A stretch of 64,000 nucleotides of DNA from Candidatus Gottesmanbacteria bacterium (GTDB lineage Bacteria > Patescibacteria > Microgenomatia > 2-02-FULL-39-11), in contig JACPKY010000001.1 of NCBI GenBank assembly GCA_016186795.1, forward strand, positions 124,001-188,000, read 5' to 3'. Below the pieces are notes generated by a model that searched no databases, was not told the DNA's origin, and saw nothing but the letters and a program-made list of their open reading frames with translations. The position numbers and the translations under genes are program-made. Positions 56,824 through 64,000 of this stretch are shown here, piece after piece. Numbering within the stretch: position 1 is the stretch's first letter; every line of letters begins with the position of its first letter.

Positions 56824-59346
56824 TTAAACTACAAAATTAATGAGTTTCCCGGGGACAAAAACGGTTTTGCGGATGGTTTTTCCTTCCAAATGCTTTTGCA
56901 CTTTGGCTGACGATTTAGCTTTCTTCTCTACTTCCTCCTGAAGGGCTGCTTTTGGAGACTGGATACTAAATGAATCTCTTAATCTTCCATTAATCTGAAC
57001 GACTATAATTGTTTGATCCTCGACAAGGAATTTCTCATCATATGATGGCCAAGGATATTTGTGAATCGAGTTAAATACTTCCTTTTCTGTTTTCTGTTTA
57101 CTGTTTACTGTTAACTGAATTTCCTGCCACAGCTCTTCTGTCATATGTGGAGCAAAGGGAGCAAGAAGCAGTAACAAGCTTTTTATATGTTTTTCTGTTA
57201 TCTGTCCGTCAGCTGGCGGATTGTTTTCTGTTAACTGATTTACATACTCCATGATGTGGGCAATTGCGGTATTGTAGCGAAGATTTTCTAGATCTTCGGT
57301 GACTTCTTTGATACAACGGTGCATGGCTTTTGTATTTTTGAGATTCTTCGTCCCGATAGTATCGGGATTCAGAATGACACTATTTGCAAGGCGCCAAACA
57401 CGACTCAAGAATTTGTACATCCCGGCAATTCCTGTGTCTCTGAAATCCCCACCATGATCAAACGGGCCCAAAAACATAAGGTACGTCCGAAGTGTATCTG
57501 CTCCGTATTTTTTGATGTAGCTATCAGGAATGATGACATTTCCTCGAGACTTACTCATCTTGGCTCCTTCTGCAATAATAAGACCATGGGCATAAAATCT
57601 CGTAAACGGTTCATCGAAATCCAAAAGCCCCATATCGTGAAATACCATCGTAATGAACCGGGAATACAGAAGATGGAGGACTGAATGCTCTGCACCCCCA
57701 ATATATATATTTACAGGAAGCCATTTTTTGGTAATTTCCGGATCCCAAGGGACTTGTCCTGAGGCAGCGCAGCGAGTCGAAGGATATCGAAACTGATACC
57801 ACGCGCTATCAAGAAATGTATCCGACACATCAGTCTCCCGACGTGCTTGACCTCCGCAGTGAGGACATTTCACGTGATAAAAATCTGGATCCTGAGCAAG
57901 AGGCGCTTTCCCTGTTCCGGTGGGTTGGTAATTTTTTATAAAAGGAAGTTTCACTGGAAGATCTTCTTCGGCAACTGGATACCACTTTTTGCATGCATCG
58001 CAATAAATCATGGGAATCGGCGGACCCCAGTAGCGCTGTCGTGAGATGCACCAATCGCGAAGATGCATGGTCACTGTTTTTTTACCATTTCCCTTATTTA
58101 TAATGTAATCGGCAATTAAACCCTTGGCTTTCTCTGTCGGCATGCCCGTAAACTCCCCTGCTTTTTCCATGACTCCTTCCCCAATGTAGGCATGATCCAA
58201 TTTTTTGGGATCAAGGGGTTTCCCGTCTTTTGGGACGATAACTGGGACAATGGGAAGGTCATATTTTTTGGCAAACTCAAAATCTTTCTGGTCGTGAGCA
58301 GGGTTGCATTTAACAATTCCTGTACCAAACTCCATCACTGCGAAGTTAGCGATAAATATTTTCATCTTCCATCCTGTCAAATGGTTAATCGCAAATCTTC
58401 CAATGAAATAACCCTTTTTATCTTTTATGGCGGCTTGTGGATCTTTCTTATTTTCGGAAATTACAATCTTACAAAATTCTTTAGCACCCTTTTCATAGGA
58501 TGTTCCTTTGACAAGAGTGGAAATGATTGGGTGCTCGGGTGAAATAACAATAAATGTTGACCCCCAGGACGTATGCGGCCACGTAGTAAATGTAGTAAGC
58601 TTGACATCCATTCCGTCTATTTGCCAATCTTCCAATAGCCCTTCGGTTTTCCCAATCCAATTTCTTTGGGCAACCTTCACTTTGTTGGTCCAGTTTAACG
58701 TCTCCAGATCTTTCAGGAGTCTATCCGCGTATGCGGTAATGCGAAAATACCACTGTTCCATCTCGCGCTTTTCTACAACAGATTTGCACCGTTCACACCG
58801 TCCTTCAATCACCTGTTCATCGGAAAGAACTGTTTTGCATGAGGGACAGAAATTGACAGGAGACTTTTTGCGGTATGCAAGACCGCGTTTAAATAGTTGA
58901 ATGAAAATCCACTGCGTCCATTTATAATAGGCTGGATCATAGGTTTCCAGTTTACTTTCCCAAGCAAAACCGTTTCCTATGCTAGTTAGTTGCCGATAGA
59001 AATTTTGCTGACTGACCTTTGCCTGTTGGGCAGGGTGTTTGCCGATTTTGATGGCGTAGTTTTCACTATGAATGCCAAATCCGTCAAGACCGATTGGTTC
59101 AAAGACGCCTAGACCTTTCATCCGCATAAACCTCCCATAAATATCTGCTCCGGTAAAAGCATACATGTTCCCAACATGAAGACCCTCGGCTGACGGGTAT
59201 GGAAACATCATGAGGTTATAGAACGGCTTTGGAGCCTTTTTGATGTCCGGCTGGTAGACTTTTTCCTTTTGCCATTTCTCCTGCCACTTGGACTCATAAG
59301 ATTCTGGGTGGAGTTTGTCGACTTTTTTGGGCTGTTTGAATGGCAT
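56824..59346 (-). CDS. leuS: Leucyl-tRNA synthetase
   Basis: 840 residues, near the usual bacterial length. HIGH is HVGN at 57-60 in AEGLHVGNMYAFTGADIY. The zinc-like segment FCPSCKTVL...CERC is at about 165-195, the CP1 editing domain follows, and KMSKS is in EGAKMSKSRGNVI at about 600. It attaches Leu to tRNA-Leu and edits errors. Four in-frame insertions correspond to dispersed repeat DNA: about residues 522-532 (57751-57785), 660-666 (57351-57367), 705-718 (57190-57240) and 745-755 (57083-57118). The last insertion gives VNSKQKTEKE. The enzyme must tolerate these as surface loops. It has a short gap to the CorA gene upstream. Confidence 0.97.
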   Translation of the reverse strand: MPFKQPKKVDKLHPESYESKWQEKWQKEKVYQPDIKKAPKPFYNLMMFPYPSAEGLHVGNMYAFTGADIYGRFMRMKGLGVFEPIGLDGFGIHSENYAIKIGKHPAQQAKVSQQNFYRQLTSIGNGFAWESKLETYDPAYYKWTQWIFIQLFKRGLAYRKKSPVNFCPSCKTVLSDEQVIEGRCERCKSVVEKREMEQWYFRITAYADRLLKDLETLNWTNKVKVAQRNWIGKTEGLLEDWQIDGMDVKLTTFTTWPHTSWGSTFIVISPEHPIISTLVKGTSYEKGAKEFCKIVISENKKDPQAAIKDKKGYFIGRFAINHLTGWKMKIFIANFAVMEFGTGIVKCNPAHDQKDFEFAKKYDLPIVPVIVPKDGKPLDPKKLDHAYIGEGVMEKAGEFTGMPTEKAKGLIADYIINKGNGKKTVTMHLRDWCISRQRYWGPPIPMIYCDACKKWYPVAEEDLPVKLPFIKNYQPTGTGKAPLAQDPDFYHVKCPHCGGQARRETDVSDTFLDSAWYQFRYPSTRCAASGQVPWDPEITKKWLPVNIYIGGAEHSVLHLLYSRFITMVFHDMGLLDFDEPFTRFYAHGLIIAEGAKMSKSRGNVIIPDSYIKKYGADTLRTYLMFLGPFDHGGDFRDTGIAGMYKFLSRVWRLANSVILNPDTIGTKNLKNTKAMHRCIKEVTEDLENLRYNTAIAHIMEYVNQLTENNPPADGQITEKHIKSLLLLLAPFAPHMTEELWQEIQLTVNSKQKTEKEVFNSIHKYPWPSYDEKFLVEDQTIIVVQINGRLRDSFSIQSPKAALQEEVEKKAKSSAKVQKHLEGKTIRKTVFVPGKLINFVV
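57083..57240. repeat. Degenerate TTTCTGTTTACTG repeats inside leuS
   Basis: 57083-57118 and 57190-57240 consist of TTCTGTT[TA]ACTG-like units, with CCGTCAGCTGGCGG between the units of the second tract. Similar units occur between genes at about 21208-21224. Confidence 0.6.
57351..57367. repeat. 17-bp palindrome inside leuS coding region
   Basis: TCCCGATAGTATCGGGA, in frame within leuS, same family as the intergenic copies at 22813, 54548 and 56408. Confidence 0.8.
57751..57785. repeat. Dispersed CGCTGCGCTGCCTCAG-type repeat inside leuS
   Basis: The stretch with GAGGCAGCGCAGCGAGTCGAA resembles intergenic sequences at about 21234-21255 (GAGCGAGCGAAGCGAGTCGAA) and, inverted, 23175-23190 (TTTCGACTTCGCTCAGGA). 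Confidence 0.6.
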
Positions 59347-59397
59347 ACGATGAGGAGATTATAAAGAGATTGAGGGTGTTTGTAAATGTGAGAGTCT

Positions 59398-60438
59398 CTA
59401 AATCCAACCGCGCCAACGAAATACCGCAAGCATACTTGCTGCAATGGCAAACATAATACTTCCAATAAGAAAAAGGGCATCGGGATGCTGGGCAAAAGGG
59501 AGGAAGTACAAATTCATTCCATAGATATTGGTGATAAAGGTTAACGGCAGAAGCGTTGCGGAGAAGATGGTAAGGACTTTGATTGTTTCGTTTGTTTTAA
59601 ATGAAAGATAGCTTTCAAATGTACGGGATAAATTGTCGGAGAGTTCATTGACGTCTTCAATTCTATCCCAGATTTTCCTCATGTGATCAGAAATATTAGT
59701 AAAGTAGGTACGCAGTTCCTTATCGACCAAAGTATGCCGAGTTTCCAAAAGATACATAAATGAATTGACTTGTGGCTTCATAATTGTCTGAAAATAGGTA
59801 ACATTCCTTCGCAGAAACGAAATTTGTTTGGCAACAATGCGCGGCTTTTTGGTAAACACATCGGTATCGATAACTTCAAGAGCCTTTTCCACTTGTTCAA
59901 CAAGTGGAAATATCGTATCAACAAGTTTATCGATACTCCGGTAGAGAAGAAATCCAGGTCCTTGGGAAAAGTAGGTTTGTTTATTTTTTCTTTTTTTGGT
60001 TATTGTGTCAATTAGATTGTCAAATGAGGGAAAGTCGTGATTGGAAATCATGATAACGTCGTTTTTGGTGAGAAAAAAATCTACTTCCTTCGATTCAATT
60101 TTTTTACTTTCCTCATTATATTCCGGGAAATGTAAAACGAAAAAAATATAATCCGGATCAAAGTCTATTTTTGGCCTTTGGATAAGGGAAATAACATCAT
60201 CAAGATGGGTCGGATGGAAGGAGTAATGTCTCTTGAGGTAGGAAACATTTTTGGGTGTGGGAAACCAGATGACGATGAGTTTCCCCTGATCGTACGGAAT
60301 GATTTTCATGCGGTTTTTATCGACTTTCGGTTTCTCGGGAGTACCCGGCAGGTGGAGAAAATCCCGAGCGCGACTAAAGGGATTGGTCACTGCGGTAAGG
60401 AAAGGATGAAGAGAGACCTGAGGAAGAGGTAAATTCAT
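59398..60438 (-). CDS. corA: CorA family divalent cation transporter
   Basis: 346 residues. A large cytoplasmic domain with the long helices typical of CorA (about 170-285) is followed by two C-terminal transmembrane helices. The signature is YGMN (G307-M308-N309) at the end of the first, with the loop LYFLPFAQHPD in place of the usual MPE-type loop. It forms a pentameric channel for Mg2+ or Co2+. The GMN motif is intact, but the periplasmic loop is unusual, so ion preference is uncertain. Confidence 0.92.
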   Translation of the reverse strand: MNLPLPQVSLHPFLTAVTNPFSRARDFLHLPGTPEKPKVDKNRMKIIPYDQGKLIVIWFPTPKNVSYLKRHYSFHPTHLDDVISLIQRPKIDFDPDYIFFVLHFPEYNEESKKIESKEVDFFLTKNDVIMISNHDFPSFDNLIDTITKKRKNKQTYFSQGPGFLLYRSIDKLVDTIFPLVEQVEKALEVIDTDVFTKKPRIVAKQISFLRRNVTYFQTIMKPQVNSFMYLLETRHTLVDKELRTYFTNISDHMRKIWDRIEDVNELSDNLSRTFESYLSFKTNETIKVLTIFSATLLPLTFITNIYGMNLYFLPFAQHPDALFLIGSIMFAIAASMLAVFRWRGWI

Positions 60439-60535
60439 ATATTGAGCGTAACGCAGATTGAAAAGAAAAGCAATGAAGTTATGAAATTTTTGGGCAAAAA
60501 ATACGCCGAGGGGCTAAACAGTTACTTCTTTGCTC

Positions 60536-60575
60536 TTGACAAAATGTATATTTTTATGTATATTTAAATGTATAT
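60536..60575 (+). promoter_or_regulatory. Promoter with three direct repeats (toxin-antitoxin operator)
   Basis: TTGACA-17-TATATT (60536-60564). ATGTATAT occurs three times at 60544, 60556 and 60568, exactly 12 bp apart, the last overlapping the start codon. Confidence 0.7.
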
Positions 60576-60852
60576 GAATCTGACAAATTATATTACGACT
60601 ACAGAATTAAGAACAAAATCAGCCGAGCTGGTAAAAATGCTAAAACAAGGAGTCGGTCTCTCCCTTATTCATCGATCAAAGATTATCGGCAAGATATCTC
60701 CTCAACTCCCGGAAGCACCACCTATTAAAGATATAAGAGTCTTGGAAAAATTACTAAAAGACATTCTTCCGGGAAAAATTATAAACAGAGGGGAAAGAAA
60801 GAAAAGATACCGACAATACCTGAAAGAAAGATATGGCAAGAGTATTTCTTGA
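60574..60852 (+). CDS. Antitoxin, Phd/YefM-like
   Basis: About 92 residues from ATG 60574, chosen because the -10 box lies so close that the ATG at 60568 would fall above the start point. The pattern ITTTELRTKSAELVKMLKQGVGLSLIHRSKIIGKI is the DNA-binding part of Phd/YefM antitoxins ('R....ell..l..ge.v.itrrg..va.l'). The C-terminal basic helix (RGERKKRYRQYLKERYG) should bind the toxin. The 12-bp direct repeats are the likely autoregulatory operator. Confidence 0.75.
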   Translation: MNLTNYITTTELRTKSAELVKMLKQGVGLSLIHRSKIIGKISPQLPEAPPIKDIRVLEKLLKDILPGKIINRGERKKRYRQYLKERYGKSIS

Positions 60853-61207
60853 TACCAACTTTTTCATTGATTTGGTAGAGAGAAGAAAAGAGACTAATTT
60901 ACCGCAATTTAAAAATTATCAACTTTTTGTTTCTCCTCTTTCTTTTCATATCCTGGCTTATATCTACCGCTACAAATTTCCCAATACTAAATTTACTGAT
61001 CTTATGGGGTTATTTACAATTATTCCTCTTACACAAACCGTCTTGGAAAAAGGCAGTCTGGGACCAACCGGCGATTTTGAAGACAATCTTCAGCTGCATT
61101 CGGCGGTTGAAGGAGACTGTGAATTATTTTTGACCAGTGATAAAAAACTTCTAACGATGAATTATTTTGGGACAACAAAAATTACAAATTCTCTCTTGAT
61201 AAGGTAG
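60833..61207 (+). CDS. PIN-domain toxin (VapC-like)
   Basis: 124 residues. Acidic PIN residues are Asp7 in VFLDTNFFIDL, a mid-domain Asp/Glu cluster in TGDFEDNLQLHSA (81-84) and Asp103 in LFLTSDKKLL. The usual second Glu near residue 40 is missing (the position reads LSFHILAYIY), so activity may be altered. It overlaps the antitoxin gene by 20 bp. Confidence 0.78.
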   Translation: MARVFLDTNFFIDLVERRKETNLPQFKNYQLFVSPLSFHILAYIYRYKFPNTKFTDLMGLFTIIPLTQTVLEKGSLGPTGDFEDNLQLHSAVEGDCELFLTSDKKLLTMNYFGTTKITNSLLIR

Positions 61208-61308
61208 AGTTCTTCTGGAAAAATTGTACTTCTTGCTGCTTTGGCAAATTCACTATCTCCAGTCACGATGACATCCACTCCATCGATGACGATAGGTAAA
61301 CTTTGGTG
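61162..61308 (-). pseudogene. Possible C-terminal remnant of a PIN-like protein
   Basis: The minus strand reads SLPIVIDGVDVIVTGDSEFA then KAARSTIFPEELYLIKREFV and a stop. 'DvIVTGDseF' recalls the end of PIN domains. There is no start codon and a stop lies just upstream. It overlaps the end of the PIN gene on the other strand. It could be chance. Confidence 0.25.
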
Positions 61309-61315
61309 CTATACT
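61307..61315 (+). promoter_or_regulatory. Extended -10 promoter of the surface operon
   Basis: TGCTATACT ends six bases before ATG 61322; transcript is probably leaderless. Confidence 0.6.
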
Positions 61316-61321
61316 GAACGT

Positions 61322-61861
61322 ATGAAAAAAACTGCCCTCCATATTCTCATCATGGGGATATCAGTTGCCCTTATCTTTCTCTGGGTTGCCAGTGCCGAAC
61401 TCTCCTACTACTCTTTGCAACTGACCGCCATACTTCTCCTGACACTTATTATTACTCACAGAATCCTCAAACCATCATCGTTCAAACTAGCAGAAAGCAC
61501 GATATCGACAATGGCAGTTCTTCTTATTACGAACGCTACAGGAGGACTGACATCTCCCCTATTTTTCCTCAACTACTTTATCCTGTTTGAGTTGTCCCTC
61601 CTTCTTGAACCGTTGATTGCCATTGCGGTGTCTGTCCTTTTTCTCCTTTTTTATTTTTTGACTGCTGAGGTTGGCTATGGCACACTCACCTACTTGGAAC
61701 TTCTTGCCTTCCCCCTCATTACCCCGTTTGCCTACTTTTTTGGCTCATTCTACTTTAAATCGACAAATCAGAAAAGGGAGATCCGCACACTTTCCAAAAA
61801 GGTTGAGGTACTTGAGGAAAAACTCGTGTCTGAAGAAATGAGTCATTTGAAACGATCATGA
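61322..61861 (+). CDS. Polytopic membrane protein with C-terminal coiled coil
   Basis: About 179 residues from ATG 61322; the in-frame upstream codons lie before the promoter. Five to six transmembrane helices (about 5-150) are followed by a cytoplasmic coiled coil (NQKREIRTLSKKVEVLEEKLVSEEM, about 152-176). The layout resembles the sensor half of histidine kinases (a 5-6 TM input domain plus a signalling helix) without a kinase domain. First gene of a four-gene run with ATGA overlaps. Function unknown. Confidence 0.65.
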   Translation: MKKTALHILIMGISVALIFLWVASAELSYYSLQLTAILLLTLIITHRILKPSSFKLAESTISTMAVLLITNATGGLTSPLFFLNYFILFELSLLLEPLIAIAVSVLFLLFYFLTAEVGYGTLTYLELLAFPLITPFAYFFGSFYFKSTNQKREIRTLSKKVEVLEEKLVSEEMSHLKRS

Positions 61862-62580
61862 AAAAAGCGTTGGTCATCGTTTTCGCAATGGTCATCATGT
61901 CTTTTTCTGTCAGTGGAAGTTTCGCCCAAGATATGTCCTCTGAATCGTTTCGAATTCAAGGCGGGAATTTCAATATGACCTCTGGAAATAAGGCATCGGA
62001 AAACTTTAACCTTGCTGATGTTGTTGGCCAAGTTGCTGCCCAAATATTTGCCTCTAAAGGATATATCATTAATGCCGGATTTTTAAATGCGGCAGGAGGA
62101 GAACTATTTGGGTTTAGCGTCGCTCCTTCGGTTTTGGATTTTGGCAGTCTTTCTCCAAATATTCCTGTTGAGGGAAAACTCACTCTCACTGTTAATATTG
62201 GCAATGTGAGTGGATACACCGTGAGTGTTATCGAAAACAACCCTCTGAAAACGCTGGTTGAAGCACAAATCCCAGATACTTCATGCAACAGCGATAGTCC
62301 GTGTTCGCCAATTCAGGCAGGAATGTGGACTGGTACAGGAAGAGCTGGCTTTGGGTACCATATGGAAGGAAAAACCGTGACCAAAGACTTTAAAGACGAG
62401 ACAGCATTTCGACCCTTTGCCGCAACAATTAGAAATGAAAGACCGGCACTTATTATGCAGTCGAAAGCAAAGAAAGTCGCGGATGTTGCCCATATGACGG
62501 TGAAAGTCTTGATCGACCAAAATCAACCTGTCGGACAGTATAAAAATATCCTGCATTTTACTGCCCTTCTTGGCTTATGA
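61858..62580 (+). CDS. Secreted beta-rich surface protein
   Basis: 240 residues. Signal peptide (MKKALVIVFAMVIMSFSVSG, cleavage near FAQD). Then SSESFRIQGGNFNMTSGNKASENFNLADVVGQVA, a pattern of secreted proteins with a 'S.nf.l..g.gq.a.....S..y.l..Gf' core, followed by a domain with FSVAPSVLDFGSLSPNIPV and LTLTVNIGNVSGYTVSV. One Cys pair is in DTSCNSDSPCSP. It recalls WxL-type surface domains but without a clear WxL motif. It is coupled to the genes on both sides, and is probably part of one surface structure. Confidence 0.6.
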   Translation: MKKALVIVFAMVIMSFSVSGSFAQDMSSESFRIQGGNFNMTSGNKASENFNLADVVGQVAAQIFASKGYIINAGFLNAAGGELFGFSVAPSVLDFGSLSPNIPVEGKLTLTVNIGNVSGYTVSVIENNPLKTLVEAQIPDTSCNSDSPCSPIQAGMWTGTGRAGFGYHMEGKTVTKDFKDETAFRPFAATIRNERPALIMQSKAKKVADVAHMTVKVLIDQNQPVGQYKNILHFTALLGL

Positions 62581-63521
62581 AATATTTTGCTTTTATGAGA
62601 GTTTTCAAATGGATTCCAGTTCTTATACTGCCAGTGTGGATTTTCTTTGCAAAAATTTCCCCTGCTTCAGCCCAGACACTTTCACTTTCTATTTCTCCGC
62701 CGCTTCTGGAAGTTATGATCAAACCAGGTAAATCTATAACACAGGTATACAAATTAACAAATAACGGAGAGACGACTATTATAACAGCAAGAATTGCCGA
62801 GTTGGGTGTAAAAGGCATTGAAGAAGATCCAACCTTTCAACTGGAAAACTGGATCGGACTGGTAAGTAGTGATACAACATTTGGAAAACCATTTCTCCTT
62901 GAACGTGGGAAGACGAAAGAGTTTATTTTAAAAATTAATCCGCCGGAGAGTGTTGAGGAGAAAGATTACTACCGAGTCCTTCTTTTTACCACGAAACCAA
63001 ACCCACCAAGCGATAATTCCCAGTCTCAAATTGCGCAAACGCTTGGCAGTCCCCTCCTTATCACTACGACAAAAACTGGACTTCTGAATAAAAATGTGGA
63101 AATTGTTACCTTTGATGTACCTAAGATTATTGACTCGTTTGGACCCCTCCAAGCAACAATCGCGGTTTCCAATACCGGAAGCACATACACGAGACCAGTT
63201 GGGACCATTACCCTGAAGGGGCTTATCGGCAGAGGGACGTTTGAAATTTCACCCCGCATTATTATGGCGGGCCAAAAGAGAAATCTGACAACAGAGATAA
63301 GTTCTAGTAACGATCCAAATAGTCCAACTATCGATATTTCCGGAATTTATTTTGGTCCGTACACGCTCACAGTTGACTTTACGCTTGATCAAGGAACAAT
63401 AACACTTAGCCAAACAAAGAAATTTTATGCGCTCCCCTGGAAACTACTTCTTGTCCTTTTCGTTATCATTCTTTTTGTGGTCGTTGTTCGTACTCGAAGA
63501 AGGAAAGTTTCAAAAAAATGA
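62577..63521 (+). CDS. DUF916-like exported protein with C-terminal anchor
   Basis: 314 residues. Signal peptide (about 10-31), then two Ig-like domains: LSISPPLLEVMIKPGKSITQVYKLTNNGETT starts the first, as in DUF916/WxL-associated and PapD-chaperone-like domains ('pg.s....v.v.N.g'), and ISNTGSTYTRPVGTITLKG-type strands form the second. One transmembrane helix (about 288-305) and a basic tail RTRRRKVSKK anchor it. It probably presents or tethers the preceding secreted protein. ATGA overlaps on both sides. Confidence 0.7.
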   Translation: MKYFAFMRVFKWIPVLILPVWIFFAKISPASAQTLSLSISPPLLEVMIKPGKSITQVYKLTNNGETTIITARIAELGVKGIEEDPTFQLENWIGLVSSDTTFGKPFLLERGKTKEFILKINPPESVEEKDYYRVLLFTTKPNPPSDNSQSQIAQTLGSPLLITTTKTGLLNKNVEIVTFDVPKIIDSFGPLQATIAVSNTGSTYTRPVGTITLKGLIGRGTFEISPRIIMAGQKRNLTTEISSSNDPNSPTIDISGIYFGPYTLTVDFTLDQGTITLSQTKKFYALPWKLLLVLFVIILFVVVVRTRRRKVSKK

Positions 63522-64000
63522 TACTATTATTTTTACTGACGTTACTATTTATTAATATATCAAACACTCCTCAGGTTTGGGCGGTGGAACTGAAGGATTC
63601 ATCAACTACACAGGCGTTGATTCCTATCAAAACAACACTCCATGTGTTTGGCTATACCGCACCGTACAGCATTGTCCAGGCAACTGGAATCCGGGTTTTT
63701 GCCCAAACATCATCAGATCGAATTGGCTACTTTGAGATTGCCCAATTACCTCTTTCGTATGAGACTGTCGATATCTGCTTATCAACAATTGACGGGCTTG
63801 GAAGAGTCGGCTTTCCCCTCTGTATCAAAGCACCCGATGAGAATGAACCAACCGATATCGGGCCGCTTCTTCTATCGCCCACGATTTCACTCTCCGCAGG
63901 AATTATTTGGGAGAGACAACAGGTTAGTGCAACTGGACAAACTATCCCAAATTCGCAAGTAGAAATTTCATTTTTTGAAGCCACGCCTGATGAACTGGTG
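63518..64000 (+). CDS. Exported protein with Ig-like repeats, 3' end outside window
   Basis: 161 codons to the right edge. ATG overlaps the stop of the preceding gene (ATGA). A signal peptide (MILLFLLTLLFINISN, cleavage near VWAVE) is followed by repeated beta segments: TTLHVFGYTAPYSIVQATGIRVFAQTSSDRIGYFEI and ISLSAGIIWERQQVSATGQTIPNSQVEISFFE. They share a 'l.l.G.t.p.s.V.....v...T.sd..G.F' layout, like surface proteins with Ig-type carboxypeptidase-regulatory-like folds. It is likely another part of the same surface structure. Confidence 0.7.
   Translation, partial: MILLFLLTLLFINISNTPQVWAVELKDSSTTQALIPIKTTLHVFGYTAPYSIVQATGIRVFAQTSSDRIGYFEIAQLPLSYETVDICLSTIDGLGRVGFPLCIKAPDENEPTDIGPLLLSPTISLSAGIIWERQQVSATGQTIPNSQVEISFFEATPDELV

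Overview
The window looks like the chromosome of a Candidate Phyla Radiation (Patescibacteria) bacterium, most likely a Microgenomates-type lineage. This is inferred from gene style, not from a marker gene: Thr/Pro-rich 'TPTPTRTP' secreted proteins, a DUF5674 gene next to a small helical protein, many short surface and membrane proteins without homologues I recognise, two standalone ComEC halves, and almost no biosynthetic genes. TGA is used as a stop throughout (standard code). No rRNA, CRISPR array, transposase or prophage is visible. Two tRNAs are present.

Layout. 1-7.8 kb: leftward envelope cluster (three GT4 glycosyltransferases, a YdcF/DUF218 protein, a GT26/TagA-like enzyme, mreB) and a rightward PEGA protein. 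7.8-10.4 kb: sortase behind tRNA-Arg(CCT), tRNA-Pro(CGG), then a cassette bounded by a perfect 35-bp inverted repeat that holds a truncated XRE regulator and a probable nucleotidyltransferase. 10.4-21.1 kb: Maf, EamA transporter, divergent malic enzyme, Ndk, M16 peptidase, and two large unknown proteins; the 1260-residue one ends in a sortase-like region. 21.1-27.2 kb: hairpin-rich, GC-richer accessory stretch with candidate small RNAs, small secreted or membrane genes with long structured leaders, and gene remnants. 28-34.3 kb: a cohesin-like protein encoded directly after a 1.7-kresidue subtilase that ends in a dockerin. 34.3-38 kb: an EamA-cyclase-argS operon under a clear T-box riboswitch. 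38-51.9 kb: FN3 protein, PBP1A, VapBC-type module, lytic transglycosylase, split ComEC, ComEA, DUF475, cupin, LamG protein, membrane-anchored glycoside hydrolase. 52-56.5 kb: second set of small membrane genes with structured leaders. 56.8-64 kb: leuS, CorA, a second PIN toxin module, and a tightly coupled surface-protein operon running off the right edge.

How it works together. Most of the window concerns the cell surface: glycan synthesis, peptidoglycan assembly and turnover, sorting, and adhesive or degradative exoproteins. Competence genes fit DNA uptake as a nutrient or recombination source. Two expression styles are visible. Many genes have a -10 box only about 6-15 nt before ATG (leaderless or nearly so). 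About seven small genes instead have 100-350-nt hairpin-rich leaders, most ending in a strong AAGGAGG-type site. Short palindromic repeat families occur both between genes and, in frame, inside leuS; a low-complexity repeat sits in frame in the malic enzyme gene.
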